Below are positions 1 to 10,084 of a DNA stretch of 64,000 nt, one piece after another. Each line of letters opens with the position of its first letter. Positions within the stretch are counted from its first letter, which is position 1. Source of the DNA: Austropuccinia psidii (taxonomy: Eukaryota; Basidiomycota; Pucciniomycetes; Pucciniales; Sphaerophragmiaceae). Below the pieces are notes generated by a model. It was given only the letters and a program-made list of their open reading frames with translations, was not told where the DNA came from and searched no databases. The position numbers and the translations under genes were made by a program. The stretch lies in NCBI GenBank assembly GCA_023105745.1, contig JALGQZ010000001.1:47553662-47617661 (forward strand), given 5' to 3'.

Positions 1-782
1 TTACTCCTTTTATTCTTAACCATATTGGGGTTGGTAGTCACGTAAAAGCATCAATTAAGTAATTATGATAATCTTACATGACAACAGATGATGCAATCAA
101 TAATCCAAAAGGGTTTATTGCTTTCTCACTCACTGGTTTTTCAGTTTGCTCCATGGCACACCTCCTTGAGCTGTTGTTGAATTAAAAGAGGCCTCCTCTT
201 GCTGTTTTTTTTTCACACCATCATCCTATTATCATTTAAACCATTATTACCAACAAGTTAGTATTAGTTACATCTATTCTTGAGTATTTTAAATCTTTCA
301 GAATTAACAAGGAAGACGTGAAATCATAGAATCCAACTATATATTGATGTAATACTGTTTTAAATCCATTTTTGATCCTTAAATCCCCAATTCTACGTCA
401 AATCTCTCTACTTTATCTTTCAATAAGTTCTTTGGAATACTAGTGAGTGATTTATCTTTAATTCTTAAAGTTTTTCTCTAAAATTAGTTTTCTTCAAGAA
501 TTACCATTATAAGTATTCTTGCAAAAGATAATTATATATTAAAATAATTTTATTATTTCAATAAAAGTAGTTTTATTATTAAAATCTTCTTGTAATTGAT
601 TCTTGTAGACAATTACTTGCTCACTGTTAAAATAACTAGTAGTGTTTAACACGTGAAAGAAATAAATTTTAATTATTTAATTGTGGTTATAATAATATTT
701 TTATTATTATATTTCATAAGAACAGACATATTGCTGTTGATTAATAGTAATATTATCATCAGTTTCATAGTCACATCTTACA
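1..782 (+). repeat. 3' part of a Ty3 (A/D-family) LTR
   Basis: This stretch matches the last 780 bases of the complete LTR at 8161-10084 and ends in the same terminus, catcttaca. It is followed directly by sequence from the middle of the same LTR (783 onward), so it forms the first copy of an LTR-internal tandem duplication. Its 5' end lies outside the window. The small ORF at 653-931 is LTR sequence that starts at GTG; it is not supported as a gene. Confidence 0.85.
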
Positions 783-1728
783 CTAGGAAAATTAAACGTT
801 TTACTTATAGTCCATTTTTGACTATTCTACGTGAAACACTGAATCTTCAAAAATTCACAGTAATTACATCCTGTGATGAAATTGGCAATAACATTGATAA
901 CTTTGAGAAATCAATTATTATTTTGGAATAAAAGAAGATTTACAGGTGTTACTCCTTTTATTCTTAACCATATTGGGGTTGGTAGTCACGTAAAAGCATC
1001 AATTAAGTAATTAGGATAATCTTACATGACAACAGATGATGCAATCAATAATCCAAAAGGGTTTATTGCTTTCTCACTCACTGGTTTTTCAGTTTGCTCC
1101 ATGGCACACCTCCTTGAGCTGTTGTTGACTTAAAAGAGGCCTCCTGTTGCTGTTTTTTTTTACACCAACATCCTATTATCATTTAAACCATTATTACCAA
1201 CAAGTTAGTATTAGTTGAAACTTTTCTTAAGTGTTTTATTCTTTCAGAATCAATCAGAAAGACATGAAATCATAGAAATCAACTATATATTGTTGTAATA
1301 CATTTATAAATTCATTTTGATCCTCTAAATCCACAATTCTATGCCAAATCTCTCTATCTTATCTTTCAAAAAGCTCTTTGGAATACTAGTGAGTGATTTA
1401 TCTTTAATTCTTAAAGTTTTTCTCTAAAATTAGTTTTCTTCAAGAATTACCATTATAATTATTCTTGCAAAAGATAATTATATATTAAAATAATTTTATT
1501 ATTTCAATAAAAGCAGTTTTATTATTAAAATCTTCTTGTAATTGATTCTTGTAGATAATTACTTGCTCACTGTTAAAATAACTAGTAGTGTTTAACACGT
1601 GAAAGAAATAAATTTTAATTATTTAATTGTGGTTATAATAATATTTTCATTATTATATTTCATAAGAACAGACATATTACTGTTGATTAATAGTAATATT
1701 ATCATCAGTTTCATAGTCACATCTTACA
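783..1728 (+). repeat. 5' LTR of Ty3 element A (second tandem copy)
   Basis: The segment matches 9139-10084 of the 3' LTR and ends in catcttaca. The putative primer-binding site follows at once, which marks this as the 5' LTR side of element A. It starts at an internal LTR position, not at the expected tgtgagcc, because the last ~950 bases of the LTR are repeated in tandem (1-782, then 783-1728). A TATA-like ttatatattaaaa lies in the conserved middle and may be the promoter; that is inference. Confidence 0.85.
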
Positions 1729-1746
1729 TTTGGGGGCCTGGCCGTG
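1729..1746 (+). other. Putative primer-binding site of element A
   Basis: The 5' LTR end is followed by tttgggggcctggccgtg. A TGG two bases inside the element is the usual start of a tRNA-complementary primer site. The same sequence follows the LTR of element D (47135) and, with one change, of B (minus strand, 25454). The matching tRNA 3' end would read GGCCAGGCCCCCA; I cannot name that tRNA. Confidence 0.55.
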
Positions 1747-2114
1747 TTTTTTGAACCTTGTACCCTCAAGTAATATATTTTTAAGCTTGAAAATATATTA
1801 ATTTAATACTTTTTTCTTTCATTTTAAATTTAAAATAATTCTTATTTTTGAAATTGTTTTGGAAATATTTTTCATTGAGGAATTTGGTTTAATTTTATAC
1901 TGTTTTTACAGGTGGCTTTTTCACATCCAAAAACTTATAAAATTATTCTTTGAGTTTCTCTGAATTAATTTTCATTCAAAATCTTAAATTTTAATTTTTT
2001 TTCTTTAAAAAGAATAATTTTTTAATATTAAAAAATATAAAACTTATAAAAAATCTTTAAAAATATTTTAAATAGTATAAAGATAATTTTTTCTCTTTTA
2101 TAATTTTTTTCTAG

Positions 2115-2258
2115 TGTCTTTAATCAAATACTGTGCAGCTGGCAACAGACTCAGTAAAAGATATATCACTAGTCCAGAATCTGAAGACAGTATTTCGGTG
2201 CAGATTGCTAAAAGAGGCACCTTATTTAACTCAGAAAAGGCTAAATTACCACCAAAAG
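2115..2258 (+). CDS. ORF1 exon 1 of element A (upstream coding exon)
   Basis: A pyrimidine-rich acceptor (tttttttctag at 2104-2114) precedes the exon and a donor (aaaag|gtgtgt) follows it. The frame is open throughout, starting with the last two bases of a split codon (n|TG) and ending with the first base of the next. It encodes about 47 residues, including SLIKYCAAGNRLSKR and ending KAKLPPK. The equivalent exon in D (47525-47683) is close in sequence but has a stop. The one in B (24943-24794) is diverged but has the same borders and phase. I do not recognise a domain. The upstream exon was not identified. Confidence 0.6.
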
Positions 2259-2518
2259 GTGTGTATTTTATCTTATATTTTCACCTTTTATCTTTAAATT
2301 GACGTGAAAATGGTGCATACCAGAAATGGAAGAAACTATTCAGTCCAACAAGATTGATGTGGTCAAGGAAGAGGCAAGACCAAATCCAGAAGTGCCAAGT
2401 CTTCCACAAGAAAGACACATTTGGAGGATGCCAGAGTTGCCCCCCATTCCCCAAGGTCTTTACCAACAGATTTCGACGTGAATTCTGAGCCTGAACTGTA
2501 TCATGACCATATTTGCAG
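2259..2518 (+). other. Predicted intron of element A containing the gag-pol ATG
   Basis: The donor gtgtgt (2259) and acceptor atttgcag (ending 2518) bracket 260 bases. Removal joins exon 1 (aaa g) to exon 2 (gg ctg aac) in one frame, giving P-P-K-G-L-N-H-F-Q. The intron contains the ATG of the long gag-pol frame at 2310, so an unspliced RNA would be read from a different start. D has an intron of exactly the same length, and B one of 284 bases. Confidence 0.6.
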
Positions 2519-5035
2519 GGCTGAACCATTTTCAAGTGGCATCAATAGAAATATATCAATGCCAGTACAAAAATTGGTTCAGAGCAGCCAAAGAAGATAA
2601 GTGGGAAATATGCCCAAGCCTTTGGCAGGGGGCCATGAACTGCTACTTACACATCAAGAGCTTTCTGGGTCAGGAGAAGACCATAGAACTCTTAAGAGGA
2701 TGGAGCCCCCTGTCTTGCAAAGACAAGGTCAAAAAGATAAAGAATTGGTTGAAGAAACAAAGTCTTTTATCAAAAGACCAGAAGAAGGAACTTGAAATGA
2801 CTCCAGCTTTGGAGACAGAGGCCCCAGTGGCGTCTACCAGCTCCAAACCAGCTCCAGAAGTGTCCAAAGACAAGCCCAAAGGACCTCAGAAGAAGCAGAG
2901 AGGTAACAAGAGCCATCAAGGCAAGGGCAAAGGCAAAGCCAATTGGCACAGACCTTACCCACAAGGGTACAGGATCCCCAAATTGGAGCCTTCAGAAGTG
3001 GACAGTGTATTCAATATGGCCAGAACTCTCATGGAATTCACAGCCAGGGAGCAGGAAGGATGAACAGGACTTTTCCGCACAAATAAATCATGTACAAAGA
3101 GCTATTAATGTAGAAACTGGTAAACTTGATTCAAAGTTAACTAAAATAACACTAGATATTAATGACTTGAAAAAACATGACAAGAAATATACTGAATGGT
3201 ATGAATCAAAAAATGCCAGATTTGATTCAATTACCAATGCTTGTAGCAGAATTGAGAGTGCATGCCAGATTCAGAATGATGAAATGGAAGATCTTTTTAT
3301 TTTTAAAATGAATCATCAACTTAAGATTATACAAGAGCATGTCTTGAAGACAGTTGAAAACACCAATCAATTTGCTACACATTTAGGAAAAAGTGACAGT
3401 GAAAGGCAGAAGTTAAAGAATGAAATCATTGCAAATGTAGAACAAATTCATAAGAATTATGAGCCAAATATGCAAAGACATTCTAACCCTTTGACTGAAG
3501 AAAACCCTTCTGTTAAAGGAAGTTTTACCCCACTTCTAGGAGAAAATGTTGTCTCTGTCAAAGATATTCCCAAATCAGAAGCATGGCCAACCTTCTCTGG
3601 TGAAGAAGAATATAACCATATTGAGTTCATCAGGACTATTGACATGTTACAAGAAGACTTTAATATACCTGATGAAATCATAGTTGGGAAGTTACACTCT
3701 CTGTTTACCAAGACTGCAAAGAAATGGTATTACAAGATGAGGATGGATCATGGAAAGCATGATTGTTCTTGGTGGAAATCTGAAGTTATTACCAAATGGG
3801 CCAACAATTCTTGGAGGTTTAAAGTGGAAAATGCTTTTGAAAGTGCCATTTTGAACTCAGAGAAAGATAAACCACTTGCTTGGTTCTTCAAGCAAAAAGA
3901 CAGATTATCTGCTTTACACCCAGGTATGTCTAACACTATGATTAATATGAAGATATTGAGAAAGTGTCAAGGAGAACTGGAGCATGCTATCAGAAGCAGA
4001 TGTGTAGAACCCTGTTCAACAGAGGACTACCTTAATGCAATGGAAGATATCATTACCAGAACAAGAATTGGTAAAACTTGGACTAGAATCCCTATGGATT
4101 CCAAGATGATCCCAAAGATTCCCAGAGAGGATAAAAGACCAGAAAGACCTGTCTTGAAGTGCCATAAATGTGAAAGTACTTCACATTTAGCAAACACTTG
4201 CACCAAAAAGACAAAAATCAATGAAGTTCAAGTCATTGAAGAAATTCAGTGTACTGCAGAGAAAGAAGAGTCTGATCAATATTCTGCAGTCTCTGAAGAT
4301 ACACCAGTGGAGGACTATCCCATTGAAAACATTACAGCTTTCTCTGAGGTCACAGAAGTCCATACCCACTTGCCACAGTACAGTGAGGATTTCTGCAACC
4401 TGATCAATATCCAAGATGCCAGAATGTGTAAAACAAAATCTGCTAGAGGAAAGGGTTACACTGCTGGAGCATCCCATATCACATCAGTTTTGATGAGTGA
4501 TATTGAAGCCAAAGTAAATTTGGATACAGGAGCATTTTTCACTTGTGTGGGCAAAGATTATCTCCAAATTATACTTCCTGAATGGAAAAACCATCTATTA
4601 CCAATAGAAGGTGTACAATTTAGTAGTGCCAGTAACAATATGTACCCCTTGGGTATATTATACACTAATCTTGTATTTCCACACCCAGCAGGAAGTGTAA
4701 GAATGAAAACTGAGATTGTTGTAATGGATAATTGCACATCTCAGCACATCATTCTTGGAAATGATTACTTGAATATCTATGGTATTGAAATAAATAACCA
4801 TAAAGACATATATTTTACAATTGGAGATAACAAAACACAAAAATTTGCTTTTTCCAATATGCCAAAACAAATATCTGTAGTATCTTCTGTCAAGGATACT
4901 TACAAAGATAGATTTGTGTCTAATCAACTTGTTGAAGCACAAATTAATACATCATTGTCACCAAAAATGAGGAATGAACTTATTAATGTGTTATACACAT
5001 ACAAAATGCATCTGCCTCTGATAATGAACCATTAG
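2310..5035 (+). pseudogene. gag-protease part of element A, broken
   Basis: The ATG at 2310 (MVHTRNG) is the family start by comparison with D. Stops interrupt the first part. From 3005 to 5035 the frame is open for 676 residues. It has a coiled-coil-rich N-terminus, then the Ty3 gag core (WPTFSG, WYYKM, SWWKSE, EPCSTEDY), a CCHC zinc knuckle starting at C386 (CX2CX4HX4C), an acidic linker, and the aspartic protease with the D-T-G triad at 507-509 (NLDTGAFFTC). The frame ends at 5035 because one base is missing near 5008 compared with D, where gag, protease and RT share one frame. The split is therefore damage, not programmed frameshifting. Confidence 0.88.
2519..3063 (+). CDS. ORF1 exon 2 of element A (gag-proximal small protein)
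   Basis: The exon encodes about 181 residues in a frame different from gag-pol. Conserved blocks shared with B's copy are NH-x-Q, IYxxQYK, W-E-x-x-P, QGxMNS, GWxPLS, KKIK, a lysine-rich stretch, KPYxxxYRIPK and VFNMARxLMEF. It overlaps the gag-pol frame along its whole length. A single-base deletion near 3055 relative to D (ggaaagg to ggaagg) causes the stop at 3061-3063, about ten residues earlier than the conserved ending FPRK in D. The composition is basic and hydrophilic, compatible with an RNA-binding accessory or gag-like protein; that function is inference. Confidence 0.6.
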
Positions 5036-5142
5036 GTGCTATAAGGGGACATGAAGTCAATATTACTCTTGATATTGACAGGCCATATCCTCCAGTACTT
5101 AGAAGACCAGCTTATCCAGCCAGTCCCAGAGCTAGAGAAGCC

Positions 5143-8016
5143 TTGGAAAACTATATCCAAGAGTTAATTCAACTTTGTGTACTAAGAAAAGTAGGCCATA
5201 ATGAGGAAGGTGAAGTGACAACACCTGTTATTATTGTATGGCATAATGATAAGTCAAGAATGGTTGAGGATTTCAGAGCATTGAATACCTACACAGTTCC
5301 AGATAGGTATCCAATCCCTAGAATTCAAGAAACTTTGACTGAATTGTCTAGAGCCAAGTATATAACATCAATGGATGCATTGAAAGGTTTCAATCAGAAT
5401 GTTTTTACGCCTAAAGCTAAGAAATTACTTAGAATTATCACTCACTGTGGTATTTACGAGTATCTTAGAATTCCATTTGGCATTAAAAATGCACCATCCC
5501 ATTATCAAAGAATGATGAATACAATCTTTCCCACAGAATTGTCTGAAGGATGGCTTATCATTTATATTGATGATATTATCATATGTTCTGATTCATGGTC
5601 TTTGCACCTTGAAAGACTTGCAAGAGTCCTTCACAAAGTTGCAGAAGTTAACATGAAAATTTCACTTAAGAAATGCAATTTTGGTTATGAAGAACTCAGA
5701 GCATTAGGACATATTGTTTCTGGTTTAAGCTTGGGTATTGACAAAAACAAAGTAGCATCAGTGTTACTTAAACCAATACCCCAGAATAAAAAAGAAATTA
5801 TGTCTTTTCTTGGGTTTTCCAGTTATTATAGGCAACACTTGAAAGACTTTGCAATTCTAGCCAAGTCACTTTATAGAATCTGTGATCAACAGACTGTATT
5901 TGAGATGACACAGGAGAGAATTAAAGCTTATGAGAAGATAAGGAGAGCTCTTACAGAAGGACCTTTACTCCTCATGCCTGAATGGAATATTCCTTTTAAA
6001 TTGTACATTGATGCATGTGGAGATGGATTAGGGGCAGCCCTACATCAAGTCCAAATTATTGATGACAAACCTACAGAAGGACCAGTTTGTTACATCTCAA
6101 GGCAAATCAAACCAACAGAATCCAGATATGGTGCAAGCCAAATGGAGTTCTTATGTTTGGTATGGGCACTTGAGAAATTACACTATTATCTTGATGGCAG
6201 TGTTTTTGAAGTGATAAGTGACTGTAATTCAGTAAAATCACTTCTTAACATGAAAACTCCCAACAGACACATGTTGAGATCGCAAATAGCCATTCAGGAA
6301 TATAGAGGAAACATAACTATAGTCCACAAAGCAGGAAACATTCACAAGAATGCTGATGTACTTAGCAGGTGGGCATTAGCCAACACTCCTGATAACCCAG
6401 CTTATGTACCCTTGGAAGCTGAACCACAGATTCCAATTGAAGGGATTAATATAACTGATATTGGTACTGAATTCTTTGAAGAGGTCAGCAAATCCTATAA
6501 GCAAGACAAGAATTTCCATATCTTGACTTCCTTATTAGATAAAGACTGCAAAGATACATCTTTTGTCAATGCACTAGATGAAGTTTGGAGAAATTCCTAT
6601 TCTGAAGGGAGATTTCACTTGTTTGATGGGATTATTTACCACAGAACCAAACATTCTTGTGTAATGACATTATGCAGCAGATTGCTTATCAATACAATTC
6701 TTCATGAATGCCATCATAGCATCTACTCTGGGCACCTGTCACAGGACAGAACACTTGAAAAAGTAAAGAACTGTGCATGGTGGCCATCTTGGAGAAAAGA
6801 AACCATTGAATATTTCCATACCTGTGACAGATGCCAAAATGCAAACAGGAGTATAGGCAAGAAATTTGGACTTATGATCCATATTCAAGAACCAAAATCC
6901 CCATGGGAAGTTGTTCACATGGAGTGGGTCACAGCACTTCCTCCAAGTGGTGACAAAGGTTATAATGCTTGTTTAGTCATTGTAGACAGATACAGCAAGA
7001 CTCCCATATTCTTACCATGTCATAAAGATGACACTGCTATGGATACAGCTCTTCTTCTGTGGAGTAGAGTTATTTCTCATACAGGATTATTCAAGAATAT
7101 CATAAGTGACAGAGATCCCAAGTTCATGTCTGCACTTTGGACCAATCTTCATGGATTGTTTGGGACTAAGTTATCATTCTCTACAGCATGTCACCCTCAA
7201 ACAGATGGGCTAGCAGAGAGGATGATTCAAACATTAGAAGACATGATCAGAAGGTTTTGTGCTTATGGGTTAGAATTCAAAGACTCAGATGGCTTTACCC
7301 ATGACTGGTGTACTCTGATACCTGCATTAGAATTGGCATACAAGACATCAGTCCATTCTTCCACAGGACAAACTCCTGCTATGTTAGAAAAAGGATGGAA
7401 TCCAAGACTCCCAGCAGACATACTGAGGAAAGACTTGATTGACATTCATCCTACAGCTTCCAGCTTCAAGATAATGTTTGATAAAGTAAAACATCATGCA
7501 AAACAAAGTATGGATGATGCTTTTGATTATGCAAAACAGAAGTGGGACGAGAGTCATAAAGTACCAGACTTCAAAGTAGGGGACTTAGTTCTAGTTTCAA
7601 CCTGGAATTTCGATAATATCAAACCCCCAAAGAAAATTAAAGATTCTTATGTAGGACCTTTTGTTATTGTTGCCTTACATGGAACCAATGCAGTTCAAGT
7701 GGAATTGAGTGGTGAATTAGAAAATAAACACCCCACTTTTCCAGTCAGCTTAATAAAACCTTATCAACCAGCTGATAAAGAATTGTTTCCTTTAAGGAAC
7801 CCAACTCCTTTAACTGTACAACCAGTGGAACAGAATGAAGACAAAAAGATAAAGAAAGTTATTAAAGAAAGGAGACTTAGGGGTAAAAATCAGAGATAAT
7901 ATCTTGTCAGATATAGAAATCCAGTACATGAAGATGAATGGCTGGCAGAATCAGATATACCTGACTCAGATAAACTCTTGAGAAGATTTAGACATGAAAG
8001 AAGGCCACAAGCCTGA
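5143..8016 (+). pseudogene. pol of element A: RT-RNase H-integrase
   Basis: The frame is open from 5143 to 7896, has one stop (7897-7899) and continues in frame to a TGA at 8014-8016. Domains in order: reverse transcriptase with YIDD (D143, D144); RNase H ([15 protein letters not shown]); integrase zinc domain (HECHH, then CDRCQ); integrase core with SDRDPKF and TDGLAER; a GPF module; and, past the stop, a chromodomain-like YLVRYRNP-EDEW segment. The first catalytic Asp of the integrase core is Glu here ([10 protein letters not shown] has HMDWVTALP). The reverse transcriptase residues are intact. The protein would have copied and integrated the element; this copy cannot. Confidence 0.93.
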
Positions 8017-8160
8017 ATATGTCTAGAAATATGCTTTAAATTACTTGATCTGAGTAATGTAAAGAGGTTGGACAGTGGACATTAACGCCCCTTTGGGGCT
8101 TTTTCTTATTTCTATCATTTATAAAATTGTAGTAAAATTTTATTTTTTGGTGGGAGGGAA
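8017..8160 (+). other. 3' noncoding segment and polypurine tract of element A
   Basis: A perfect hairpin, gcccc-ttt-ggggc (8087-8099), is followed by five Ts. The purine-rich ggtgggagggaa (8149-8160) directly precedes the 3' LTR and is the expected plus-strand primer. Confidence 0.7.
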
Positions 8161-10084
8161 TGTGAGCCTTGAGGTATATTTTACATACCCAAATAGGCCA
8201 CAATTATCTTAAAGAGAAATTTTGAATTATGCATAACTCATAAGTCATGCATATATCCAAAATTCATCATTTTTGATTTCAGAAAAGATGAATAACTTTT
8301 TATTGAGTAAGTAAATCCATGGATTCAAGGCCAGATTTGGATTCCACACTAAAATTCACCTAGGATAGCTCCATAGAGTGAATAAGCTCAAATTAACTCT
8401 TTGAGGTGGTAAAATGGAAAATACTTCAAAACCACATCATCAATACCACATAAAGGATCCATGAAAACCTTTGTTTTTCTTAATTTCACGCCAAAATAAT
8501 GGGAAAGTGAGAAATCCCATGTTACATATACACTAAGAATAGTTTTATGCATGTTTTGAGCACTTAATATCATGGCATTCCTACATGGACTTTTGGTACA
8601 CCCATAGTGGATATCTCACTTGAAGCTTAAATTACTATTTTGACGTAAAAAATAGGCAAGGGGGACAAAAGACATCAAAGAGAGCCAGGGTACCCAACTT
8701 CTGAGGCCTCAGAGGCGTGGACAGCTCTAAAGCTTGGATACATAGCTGATCTTAGACTAATTGGTAAACCAAAACCTTTTGGGAACTTGGTTACCATGTC
8801 ACAACTACTGTAAATCTTAAGAAAATAGCAAATAACCTGCTATTTTGACGTGCCAAGGAGGTAAAGAGCTACTTAGACTCCTGTAACCACATCAATTCTT
8901 AGCGACTTTCCATAGATAAACCCCAAAAGATTAATTAAAACCCTTTTTGGACTTTTATCCATTGATTTACCTCATAGCAACCAGTGAAACACCGATATTT
9001 GCAATTGTACGTAGAAATGAGGTAAAAACGTCAAAGATTCATTAAAAATACAATTCTTAATGAATATTTCTTAAGCTTTCAGGACTAATGGAGACCTGTA
9101 TGATCTATTTCTAAGCCAAAAATAATTACAGTTTTACTAGTAAAATTAAACGTTTTACTTACAGTCCATTTTTCACTATTCTACGTGAAACACTGAATCT
9201 TCAAAAATTCACAGTAATTACATCCTGTGATGAAATTGGAAATAACATTGATAACTTTGAGAAATCGATTAATATTTTGGAATAAAAGAAGATTTACAGG
9301 TGTTACTCCTTTTATTCTTAACCATATTGGGGTTGGTAGTCACGTAAAAGCATCAATTAAGTAATTATGATCATCTTACGTGACAACAGATGATGCAATC
9401 AATAATCCAAAAGGTTTTATTGCTTTCTCACTCCCTGGTTCTTCAGTTTTCTCCATGGCATGCCTTTGTGAGCTGTTGTTGACTTAAAAGAGGCCTCCTC
9501 TTGCTGTTTTTTTTCACATCATCATCCTATTATCATTTAAACCGTTATTACGAACAAGTAAGTATTAGTTACAGCTATTCTTAAGTGTTTTAAATGTTTC
9601 AGAATCAACAAGAAAGACGTAAAATCATAGAATCCAACTATATATTGATGTAATACTGTTTTAAATCCATTTTTGATCCTTAAATCCACAATTCTACGTC
9701 AAATCTCTCTACTTTATCTTTCAATAAGTTCTTTGGAATACTAGTGAGTGATTTATCTTTAATTCTGAAAGTTTTTTCTCTGTAATTAGTTTTCTTCAAG
9801 AATTACCATTATAATTATTCTTGCAAAAGATAATTATATATTAAAATAATTTTATTATTTTAATAAAAGAAGTTTTATTACTAAACTCTTCTTGTAATTG
9901 ATTCTTGTAGACAATTACTTGCTCACTGTTAAAATCACTAGTAGTGTTTAACACGTGAAAGAAATAATTTTTAATTATCTAATTGTGGTTTTAATAATAT
10001 TTTTATTATTATATTTCATAAGAACAGACATAGTACTGTTGATTAATAGTAACATTATCATCAGTTTCATAGTCACATCTTACA
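8161..10084 (+). repeat. 3' LTR of element A (1,924 bp)
   Basis: Begins tgtgagccttgagg and ends catcttaca. It is the reference copy of the LTR family also seen at 32271-34177, 34638-37173 (broken), 45210-47134, 50634-52061 and, antisense, at 54092-56014 and 62713-64000. A TATA-like ttatatattaaaa lies near 9835. No coding sequence is credible inside; the ORF at 9955-10179 runs from LTR into element B. Confidence 0.93.

Larger units (their letters stand above)
783..10084 (+). mobile_element. Ty3/gypsy retrotransposon A, nearly complete, inactive
   Basis: Order: LTR, primer-binding site, spliced leader/ORF1, gag, protease, reverse transcriptase, RNase H, integrase, chromodomain-like tail, polypurine tract, LTR. 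The order RT-RH-INT defines Ty3/gypsy (Metaviridae). The right LTR end (10084) abuts aggaa and then the interrupted integrase of element B on the other strand, so A inserted into B and is younger. The left end, and hence the second copy of the target duplication, is outside the window. Stops and frameshifts in ORF1, gag and pol make it non-autonomous. Confidence 0.93.

Noticed and set aside
653..931. 92-codon hydrophobic frame (FNYLIVVIIIFLLLYF), also seen at 9955
   Set aside because: Lies in the LTR, starts at GTG, and other LTR copies break it. AT-rich LTR sequence gives an apparent membrane segment.
5000..5145. Programmed frameshift between gag-protease and RT in element A
   Set aside because: D reads through the same place in one frame; A lacks one base near 5008. 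It is damage.
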